From the NCBI GenBank assembly GCA_030765065.1, contig CM060990.1, positions 215,675,290 through 215,739,289 on the forward strand: 64,000 nucleotides of DNA. The letters are read 5' to 3'. Of this stretch, positions 55,357 to 64,000 are shown in pieces. Every line of letters begins with the position of its first letter. Positions within the stretch are counted from its first letter, which is position 1. The notes beneath the pieces are model-generated. The model worked only from the letters and a program-made list of their open reading frames with translations, was not told the DNA's origin and made no database searches. Made by a program: the position numbers and the translations under genes. This stretch comes from Deroplatys truncata. Its lineage: Eukaryota > Arthropoda > Insecta > Mantodea > Mantidae.

Positions 55357-55581
55357 GGGATTGAGGTGAGATGAGGTGAGATGAGATGCGGTTTAAGGGC
55401 GCTAAACTGCTAAGGTCATCAGCGCCCTTACAAAGTATAAAATTTACAGGCCAAAAAATAAAAGACAGGTAAAAAACCGCATGGTTAAAAAACGGGACAC
55501 AATCCGCGATGTCCAAAAGGTAAAAAACAAAACACCAAATACCAAAAAACGAACACACTAAAAGCATGGTCAATAAAAGAG
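55357..55581 (-). mobile_element. Family A copy 9, 3' end part
   Basis: A GAT/GAG-rich tail (about 55357-55386), the perfect stem-loop 55395-55429, and a 3'UTR of the type without AACAAT repeats. It stops at 55581 within the 3'UTR and continues at 61530. The last nine bases (ATAAAAGAG) are repeated at 61521-61529, so copy 10 landed here. Confidence 0.88.
55573..55581. repeat. Left target-site duplication of copy 10
   Basis: ATAAAAGAG, identical to 61521-61529. Confidence 0.85.
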
Positions 55582-55888
55582 TGATGATGATGAGATGCGG
55601 TTTAAGGGTGCTAAACAGCTAAGGTCATCAGCGCCTTTACAAAGTATAAAAGTGACAGTCCAAAAATCAAATTCCGATAAAAAACCGCATAATTAAAAAA
55701 CGGGACACAAACCCGCGATGTCCAAAAAGTAAAAAACAAAACACCAAATACGAACACACTAAAAGCGTAAAACAACGTCTCAAGAGCTGCAGAACGTACG
55801 GGACATGAGCGCCATATGTCCACTGGGGAGTAGAGCCCCCATTAAAAAGGCAACATAATATCACAATGTTAAAAAGGCGCTCAGCGCA

Positions 55889-58800
55889 TCAAATGCGCCG
55901 ATAAAAATCACTGTCATTGATAAAACGTAAAAGACATTCCACAGCATGCGCGTCGTCTGCCAAAACGTTGGCTATGCCAACAGGCAGACCAACACAAACG
56001 CGCAACGGAGCTAAAACGACACTCTGCTAAAATGTGACGCACCCTTAAGGGCGCATCACACTGCTCACAGAGCGGTGCGGGGTCACCACTGAGCAGGTAT
56101 CTATGGCTAAAAAGACAATGTCCGATTCGTAAACGAGCTAAAAGTACCTCTTCCCGACGAGAAGAACGAGAAGAGGTACTCCAACTAACGGAAGAGGTTT
56201 AACCTCCCGCAACTTGTTCCCCCTAAGAGCCGCCCACTCATCGCGCCAGCGCGAGAGGATACTGTAACGTAAAATAACATAAAAATCTGAGGAAGGAACA
56301 ACACAGGTAAAACATCTGGGTGATAAAATGGCCGATTTGGCAGCCGCGTCGGCAGAATCGTTGCCTCAGATGCCCACATGACCTGGAATCCACAGGAAGG
56401 AGACGCAGATGCCAGAGGCACCAAGCGACTGGAGCAGGTCATGTATACGCTGTACGAGAGGGTCGTAACCGTACAGCGCGTCAATACCCTGAAGGGCACT
56501 CAGAGAGTCGGTACAAATAAGACAGTGCCGTAAGTCGTGCCGCTGGATGTATAAAACAGATTAGTATATACTAAAAAGTTCGGCGGTATAAATCGAACAT
56601 TCTCCAGGTAAACGAAAAGTAAAACTCTGTACACCAAAAACATAGGCACATCCTACTCCAACATCAGTCTTAGACCCATCAGTATATATAAAATGACAGT
56701 CCCCGAACTGCGCCTGTAGTTCTAAAAAGGCGGATCTAAGAACAGAAGCAGGGGTCGCATTTTTCGGCACAGACGTTAGCCCAAGGTGGATGTGGGCCTC
56801 AGCGCGCGACCATGGATGTGGGCCTCAGCGCGCCCCTCGGGTAAGGGCCGGCGCTGGCGTAACGTCCAAATGCCGAAGTAGCAGTCGAAATCGAAGCCCT
56901 GGAGAGAGCAATGCAGAGGAGCTAACTAAATATTGCCGATCAAGCGAATCCTCGTAAAATGTCGGGAAGGACGGGTGGTCAGGCAAGCTGGAGAGTCGAC
57001 AGGCATAGCTGCACAAGAGCATCTCACGCCTGAAGGACACCGGGGGTTCTGAAGCTTCAGCATACAGGCTAAGAACAGGGCTGGTTGGAAAGGCCCCTGT
57101 AGCGACTCTTATGCCACGATGGTGAATGGCATTCAATCGACGTAACACAGATGGACGTGCCGACGAATAAACAATACACCCGTAATCAAGCTTGGGTCGG
57201 ACCAAGGAGCGATAAAGGCGAAGAAGGACGGTCCGATCAGCTCCCCAGGATGTGCCACTTAAACCACGTATAAGATTAAGAGAACGGTCACACTTTGCTT
57301 TTAAAAACGAAACGTGAGAAGTCCAGCTCAGCTTCCGGTCAAAGACCAACCCCAAAAATTTCACCTCGACTGCAAATGGAAGGACCTCAGACCCAAGATG
57401 GAGAGAGGGCGGAGCGAAAGCCTTCCGGCGCCAGAAGTTGATGCAGACGGATTTCTCGGGGGAGAAATTAAAGCCGTTAGCGTTACTCCAGGCTTAGAGA
57501 CGGTCGATACAGCTCAGGAGACGGCGTTCGAGTAGTCAGGTCCGCCGTGAACTGGAATAAATGGCAAAATCATCAACAAAAAGGGACGATGAAATGCCAG
57601 GTGGAATACAATCAATGGGGTTGATAGCAATCGCAAAAAGTGTGACACTGAGTACAGAGCTCTGCGGTACTCCGTTCTCTTGAATAAAACGACTAGATAA
57701 AACCGAGCCCACACGCACACGAAAGACGCGGTCCGTCATAAACTCCTGAAGAAATATGGGAAGACGACCGCGGATATTCCATGCGTGAAGTGTACGTAAA
57801 ATGCCGCCCCTCCAACAAGTGTCATAAGCTTTCTCCAGGTCAAAAAATACAGCCACGATTTGACACTTTCTCAGAAATCCATTCATAATATGCGTAGACA
57901 AGGAAACCAGATGGTCGACGGTAGAGCGATAGCGACGAAATCCGCACTGAGCGTTCGCTAGAAGTTTATGAGACTCAAGCCACCATATCAACCGCCCGTT
58001 GAGCATGCGCTCCATCACCTTGAAATTGCAACTGGTGAGGGAGATAGGGCGGTAGCTGGAAGGTAGTTGGCGATCCTTCGCAGGCTTAAGCATAGGGACA
58101 ATGGTGGCTTCGCGCCAAACGGAAGGAAAAAGCCCGTCTAGCCAAATACGGTTATAGACCTGTAAGAGAAAGAGTTTACAGTCGGTTGAAAGGTTCTTTA
58201 ACATCAGGACTTGAATGCCGTCCGGCCCAGGAGCGGAGTGCCGAGAGCAATGAAGAGCGTGCTCCAGTTCCCTCATTGTGAATAGTTCGTTATGGCATTC
58301 ATTATTAGCAGACCGAAAATTATATGATGCGGAATCCAGCCGGTCTTTAATAGAGCGAAAGCCGGCGGAATAATGCTCTGAACTGGAAACCGCCTCAAAG
58401 GCAGCACCCAGAGTGTTAGCGATGACAGCCGGATCCACTATGGTGGCATTAGAAACCTGAAGGCCAGAAACAGTACAATGCGACACTTTACCTGAGAACC
58501 GACGAAGTTTATCCCAAAAAACGGATGAAGGCATAAAGCGATTAAAAGACTCGACAAAACGAGCCCATGCTGCCTTCTTGCTATCCCATATAATGCGACG
58601 AGCCCTGGCGCGCGATTTTTTAAAATTCACCAAATTATCAAGTGTAGGGTGACGCCGAAACACCCTAAGTGCAGTTCTACGGGCACGAACGGCGTCCCGA
58701 GAATCCTCGTTCCACCATGGAACAGGCATTCGCCGAGGTTGAGAGGATGAACGGGGAATTGCGCGTTCGGCGGAAGAGAAAACCGTAGACGTAAGGTGCT

Positions 58801-59573
58801 GCACTAGTTGGTTAATGTCGGTGAAGGGCTGGTCGTCAAAATGCACGAGGCTGGAATACAAGCTCCAGTCGGCTTTTGCGAATATCCAGGTAGGTACTCT
58901 GGAATGCTGTACGTGGTGTGACAGAAGAGAAACGATGCAGGGGTAATGGTCGCTGAAGTAGGTGTCAGCGACGACGTTCCACTGCAGACGTCTAGCAAGC
59001 TGGAGTGAGCAAATGGCAAGGTCCAGGTGAGAGAATGTACCAGAAGAATCAGAAAGAAACGTAGGCTCGCCTGTATTGAGAATAGAGAGATTGAACTGAT
59101 CAAAAATGTCAGAAAGAAGAGTTCCCCTCGCACAAGCCCTTGGCGAACCCCACAGGGGGTTATGGGCGTTAAAATCTCCCAACAGAAGAAATGGTGTTGG
59201 GAGAGCGGACAGGAGAGCTCGAAGGTCCGCGAGAGCGAGGGGAGACGACGGAGGTGAATATACAGAGCAAACAAAAAAGAAAAAACCGGGTAACTGCAAT
59301 CTAATGGCAACAGCTTGCAAGTCGGACGTAAGAGCGAGTTTGAAAATGAACGTCGTTACACACTAACAACATGACACCTCCATGAGCAGGAGCACCCTCC
59401 TCCGGTTCAACATCGTAGCGAACCAGAGTGTACCCTCGGAGATCGAAAGGGTCGTGAGGGCGAAGCTTGGTCTCCTGCAAAAACACGACCATAGGTGAAT
59501 GGGAACGCAATAAAAGTTGCAGTTCCGCCCTATGCGATCGTACACCACGTAAATTCCAGGTCAGGTTAGCCAT
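55889..59573 (-). pseudogene. Copy 10 ORF2, lightly damaged
   Basis: ATG at 59573. A two-base loss near 59337 shifts the frame within the endonuclease (59573-59301, then 59320-57536). The second piece is 594 residues with GDFNAHNPLWGS, SDHYPC, SAPGPDGIQV, FDLEKAYDT and FVDDFAIY. Thumb 57364-56825 and RNase H 56770-56561 (YTDGSKTDVG) follow, then further breaks. A 60-bp disturbance near 56815-56840 duplicates the word GATGTGGGCCTCAGCGCG. At least four lesions. Confidence 0.88.
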
Positions 59574-59593
59574 GAATAAAAGGGATAAACTGT

Positions 59594-60879
59594 CTACTTA
59601 GAAGGGCGGCTTAAAAGAATCTTTTGCTTAACCTTTGGGCTCGGGCTTTTTGTATGGAGTTGGTCAGACTCCATAGCTTCCTCGGAGGGAGGGCCCACGC
59701 GCTCAGTGCCAGAAACCGATTCAAGCGCCGTGAATCGGTTCTGGGTGGCGATGGGTAAGGGGTGCCGCTGAGTGCGGCTTGTCCCAGGAGCTTCCTGGGA
59801 GAGCGACCTCCGAGGAGGAGGTGAACTTTTCTTACCTCGCGCACGCGGAGAGTCTTTCAGAAAACCTTCCCTACGAATTTTCTGCTTGGGTTTCTTTTCA
59901 GCGGCTTGCGACTTCATTGACTTTGGACCAGGTTTATAGGGCTTGGTAACTGTAGCTTTAATGGACGTACGGATGATAGTGGCGGTTAATGCAGTCATGG
60001 TCCAGGTCTGAGTTTCGGCATCTACTCGTGGTACTGGCGAGGCAACAACAGAACTAAAGGTGCCAGATCGCAGGAGGGAAGGTTGGCGCGCATGATAAGA
60101 CCTCCGGGCTTCAGCGAAGGAGAGTTTTTCCTTTACCCGGATCTCCTGGATCGCCTTCTCGTCCAAGTACCGCGGACAGTCGGCAAACGACGCAGAATGA
60201 GACCCTTTGCAGTTAACATAGACGGGGGCTGTGGAACAGGCACCCTCGTGTGACGGCTGGCTACATGAGGCACAGATGGTAACGGCACTCTTACATGAGA
60301 CTTGCGTATGCCCAAAACGTTGGCATTTGAAACAACACAGAGGTCTAGGGATATAGGGCCTCACCGCAATGCATTCGTACCCTGCTGAAATGCTCGTGGG
60401 CAGATAGACGCCATCAAATGTAATAAACAGGGTACGAGTGGGTACCAATACTCCGTCGCGTTTGGCCTGCACTCGGTGCACTGCTGTCACCTTTTGATCT
60501 GAAAGATATTCTACGAGTTCATCGTCCGACATACCATCGAGGCTAAGGGTGGTAATGACGCCTCGACAGCAATTCAAAGTGCGGTGCTTCTCCAGACGGA
60601 TGGGATAGCCGTGGAGAAGCGTAGCACGCAACAAGGTCTTACTTTGCTCATCGGACTTCGTTTGTGCTAATAAGAAACCGTTCCGTAGACGAATGCAGGA
60701 CTGAACCGCACCTGCAATAGCGTCAATGCCCTTCTGAATTATGAAAGGGCTCACCTTCTCAAAACTTTGTCCTTCTTCTGTTCGTGAAATGACCAAGTAA
60801 CAACCAGATGTCGGCGGTGCTACTTCGGTTACATAGACATTTCGGAGCTTTTGTTAGTAATGGAGAAAGGGTGCTCCAT
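59594..60879 (-). pseudogene. Copy 10 ORF1, 5' end damaged
   Basis: Open for 400 residues (60796-59594) from the ISRTEEGQSF region through three zinc knuckles (CFKCQRFGHTQVSC, CASCSQPSHEGAC, and VNCKGSHSASFADC, whose first Cys is Tyr) to the usual C-terminus LSRPSK. The first 28 residues are out of frame because of indels near 60800-60855, between the expected ATG (60877-60879) and the open part. An internal Met might allow a shorter product. Confidence 0.86.
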
Positions 60880-61520
60880 AGCGAAATAAATCCTCCACCA
60901 TTGCAACCGTCTCCGACCTCGGGCTCTGACTTCCCGGGCGTTACCCCGGCTTGGGTGAGTGGCCTATCTATACCTATCTCACCCCAGGGTCACACCTCCC
61001 AGAACATAGACAGAGGGACCCAATCGCCGTCAGAAGCTAGCAGCTCATGCAATGGCACCCCCGCGGGACTGTAGTTGAACAGCGGATACGAACACAAACC
61101 CTACATGACAACCCCGGGTGGTGGGGATGACGGCATTACCCACTCACCCAGCTGCGCACCCAGTGCGCGGGTATCCGTCAGGCTGTGTCCACGGAGGATT
61201 AAAATAAAAGGTTAAAAGAAACTAAAATTGTGTGGGCGTTTCGCACTCAAGGTAGGCCAGCGAAGAAGTAAAAGAGATGTATAAATGAATGGGTGTGGAG
61301 CGAAATGCGCAAAAATAGAAGAAAAGAAAGAAACGATGGCGAGGGGCGACAAGGAATGAAATGCACAGAACGCACGAGAGCCTACCTTGAGTCCCCCGGT
61401 CACGAGAACGAACCAACCTGGACCGGACGGGGATGAATGGGTGAAAATGGCTATGAAAGGCTCGGGTACCCCGGGTGCGCTTAACCCGTACTCACATAAG
61501 GTGAGCCCCTGGGGGGGGGG
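60880..61520 (-). other. Copy 10 5'UTR
   Basis: Family A leader with its inner inverted pair at about 61490-61505, ending in CCCCT followed by ten G. Confidence 0.7.
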
Positions 61521-61529
61521 ATAAAAGAG
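61521..61529. repeat. Right target-site duplication of copy 10
   Basis: ATAAAAGAG, identical to 55573-55581. The copy 9 3'UTR resumes after it. Confidence 0.85.
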
Positions 61530-61646
61530 TAAAAACGTGTCAAGAACTGTACAATGCGAGGGACATGAGCATCAGATGTCCACTGGGGAGTAGAGGCCCC
61601 ATTAAAAGACAATACAAAATCACACAGTCAAAAGACGCTCAGCGCA

Positions 61647-64000
61647 TCAAATGCAACGGCTAAAACCAATGACACTGATAAAACGTAAAAGACATTTTAC
61701 AGCATGCGCGTCATCTGCAAAACGTTGGCTAGGCCAACAGGCACACCAACACGAATGCGCAACGGAGCTAAAACTTGACTCTGTTAAAATGTGACGCACC
61801 ATTAATAGCATATCACAAGGATCACACAGTGGTGCGGGGTCGCCACTAAGCAGGTATCTATCACTAAAAAGGAAATGTCCCATTCGTAAACGAGCTAAAA
61901 GTTACCTCTTTCCGACGACACGAACGAGAAGAGGTACCCCAGACTAACGGGATAGGCTTAACCTCCCGCAACTTGTTCCCCGGAGGGTCGTCCACTCATC
62001 CCTCCAAAGCGACAGGATGCGGCTACATAAAATAACAAACAAATCTGTGCAGGGAACAATAGAGGTAAAATATCTGGGTAATAAAATCGCCTATCTGGCA
62101 GCAGCGTCGGCAGACTCATTACCGGAGATGACCACATGACCTGGAAGCCACAAGAAGGAGACGTTGATGCCAGAGAAACCAAGCGAGGGGAGGTCATGTA
62201 TGCGCTGTACGCGGGGGTGGTAATCGTACAGCGCGGTAATACTCTGAAGGGCACTCAGAGAGTCCGTACAAACAACACAATGCCGCAAGTCGTTCCGCTG
62301 AATGAATAAAATGGATTGATAAATACTAAAAAGTTCGGAGGTAAAAATCGAACATTGCCCGGATAAACGAAAGGTAAAACTACGTTGACCAAAAACAAAG
62401 GCACACCCTACTCCAACATCAGTCTTAGACCCGTCAGTATATATAAAATGCACGTCACCGAATTCTGCCTGAAGTTCTAAAAACGCGGATCTAAGGACTG
62501 AAGAAGGGGTCTCAGACTTCGGCATCGACGTTAGCCCAAGGTGACAGTGGGACTCAGCGCGCAACCATGGAGGAAAAAGCGTTTCCCTTTGGGAAGGGCC
62601 AGCGCTGGCGTAACGCCAAATGCCGAAGGAGTTGTCGAAATCGACACCCTGGAGGTAGTAATGCAGAGGAGCTAACTAAATATTGTCCATCAAGCGAATC
62701 CTCGTAAAATAACTCGAAGGATGGGTGGTTAACAAGCTTGAGAGTCGACAAGCACAGCTGCACAAAAGCATCTCACGCCGGAAGGACAGCGGAGGCTCTG
62801 CAGCTTCAGCGTACTGACTGGGTACAGGGCTAGTTGGAAAGGCACCTGGCGATATCTCCCAGGCTTAAGTATAGGGACAATGGTGGTTTCGCGCCAAACG
62901 GAAGGAAAAAAGCCGTCTTGCCAAATACGGTTATAGACCTGTAAGAGAAAGACTTTACCGTCGGCTGAAAGGTTCTGTAACATCAGGACATGAATGCCGT
63001 CCGGCCAAGCAGCGGAGTGCCTAGAGCAATGAAGAGCGTGCTCCAGCTCCCTCATTGTAAAACGTTCGTTATAACATACATTATTAGCAGACCGAAAATT
63101 ATATGTTGCGGGATCCAGCCGGTCTTTAATAGAGCGAAAGCCGGCGGAATAATGGTCTGAACTGGAAACCACTTCAAAGGCAGCACCCAAGTGTTAACAA
63201 TGGCAGCCGGATCCACTATGGGGTTTTGGAAACTTGAAGCCCAGATACAGTACAATGCGACACTTTACCTGAGAAGCGACGAAGTTTATCCCAAACAACA
63301 GATGAAGGCGTAAAGCGATTAAAAGACTCGATAAAACGAGTCCAAGATGCCTTCTTGCTATCGTGAATATTGCGACGAGCCCTGGCGGCAGATAGCAACG
63401 TAGACGTAAGGTGCTGCACCATTTGGTTAACGTCAGTGAAGGGCTGGTCGGCAAAATACACGAGGCTGGAATACAAGCTCCAGTCGGCTTTTCTGAACAT
63501 CCAGGTAGGTACTCTGGAATGCAGAAACGATGCAGGGCAATGGTCGCTGGAGTAGCCGTCAGAGACGACGTTCCACTGCAGACGACTAGCAAGCTGGAGT
63601 GAGAAAACGGCAAAGTCCAAGTGAGAGAAAGTACCAGAAGAGTCAGAAATAAAAGTAGGTTCGCCTATATTGAGGATGGAGAGGTTGAACTGATCAAAAA
63701 TGTCGGAAAGAAGAGTTCCCCTCCCAGAAGCCCTTAGTGAACCCCAAAGGGGGTGATGGGCATTAAAATCTCCCAACAGGAGAAATGGTGTTGGGAGAGC
63801 GGACAAGAGATCTGGAATGTCCGCGTTAGCGAGGGGAGACGATGGAGGTGAATATACAGAGCAAACAGAAAAAAAACCCGGGTAAGTGAAGTCTAATGGC
63901 AACAGCTTGCAAGTCGGACGTAAGAGCGAGAGTTTGAAAATGAACGTCGTTGCGCACTAATAACATGGCACCTCCATGAGCTGGAGAACTCTCCTCCGGT
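61647..64000 (-). pseudogene. Copy 9 ORF2 with RT core deleted
   Basis: RNase H remnant 62564-62091 (YTDGSKTDVG, CTDSLSALQ, SGNESADAA) and C-terminus 61883-61647. At about 62848 the thumb region joins directly to the RT fingers (LKPGRYRQV), losing roughly 1 kb that in copy 8 holds FDLEKAYDT and FVDD. A second deletion near 63388 removes about 40 to 60 codons between the endonuclease and the RARARR segment. Endonuclease 63902-63216 keeps GDFNAHHPLWGS and SDH. The N-terminus is outside the window. Confidence 0.86.

Larger units (their letters stand above)
55582..61520 (-). mobile_element. Family A copy 10: full-length, inserted in copy 9 3'UTR
   Basis: About 5.9 kb from the (GAT)n tail (55582-55594) and stem-loop (55604-55638, two mismatches) to a 5' end with an unusually long run of ten G (61511-61520). 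Same 3'UTR type as copies 3 and 9. Flanked by the 9-bp duplication ATAAAAGAG. Confidence 0.9.
61521..64000 (-). mobile_element. Family A copy 9, main part (runs off the window)
   Basis: Resumes the 3'UTR of copy 9 and continues through ORF2 towards its 5' end beyond 64000. The most diverged copy: its RNase H reads MPKSETPSSVLRSAFLELQA, intermediate between the other two types. Large internal deletions remove the RT core. Confidence 0.87.

Noticed and set aside
1044..55638. Compensatory changes in the LINE 3' stem-loop
   Set aside because: Differences in copies 2a, 2b, 5 and 10 create mismatches in the RNA strand. None restores pairing, so they do not prove selection for structure.

Overview
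The window is eukaryotic and dominated by transposable elements. The mix points to a large, repeat-rich arthropod genome, probably an insect: an I-superfamily-like LINE with RNase H, CR1/jockey-type LINEs, a Penelope-like element with GIY-YIG, pogo/Tigger, a Tc1/mariner relative, piggyBac with TTAA sites, a KIAA1586-like hAT remnant and tRNA-derived SINEs. No bacterial features, rRNA or CRISPR were seen. I could not name the species. || One LINE family ('family A') accounts for about 43 kb, and every copy lies on the minus strand. Consensus layout, read on minus: a 5' end with a short palindrome (CCCCTCAGGGG), a 5'UTR of about 0.6 kb, ORF1 (gag-like, about 430 aa, three zinc knuckles), a gap of about 25 nt, ORF2 (about 1230 aa: APE endonuclease, reverse transcriptase, RNase H, C-terminal CCHC), a 3'UTR with a 9-bp stem-loop, and a (GAT)n-type tail. 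I number ten copies. || 1-27830: copy 1 is cut by a three-part insert (2a/2b/2c, 741-9582, flanked by a 12-bp duplication) and by copy 3 (13045-19543). Copy 3 carries a jockey fragment on the opposite strand. Then come fragment 4, truncated copy 5 and near-full-length copy 6. || 27831-29270: hAT-like KIAA1586-family remnant, split by a tRNA-derived SINE with a perfect 12-bp duplication. || 32467-44628: the only host gene I can support, on the minus strand. Two exons (44418-44628, 32943-33161) are in compatible phase and a likely last exon ends at 32467. The intron between the first two is swollen by a Tigger element (34578-44359). That element contains LINE copy 8 (36379-42413, with a complete 1229-codon ORF2 and an ORF1 one frameshift from intact) and a complete-ended mariner relative (42921-44236). 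|| 45880-55030: another nest. A second mariner copy is split by a 781-bp MITE with TAA duplication. A minus-strand CR1/jockey-type LINE ('LINE X') is broken into four blocks by a SINE, a head-to-head pair of Penelope-like fragments, a piggyBac element (49039-51969) and a second SINE. || 55357-64000: copy 9 split by copy 10, with a clear 9-bp duplication. || The genes here do not form a pathway. What the window records is the order of insertion events, family A's way of making chained copies, and a host gene whose intron grew about eightfold through transposons.
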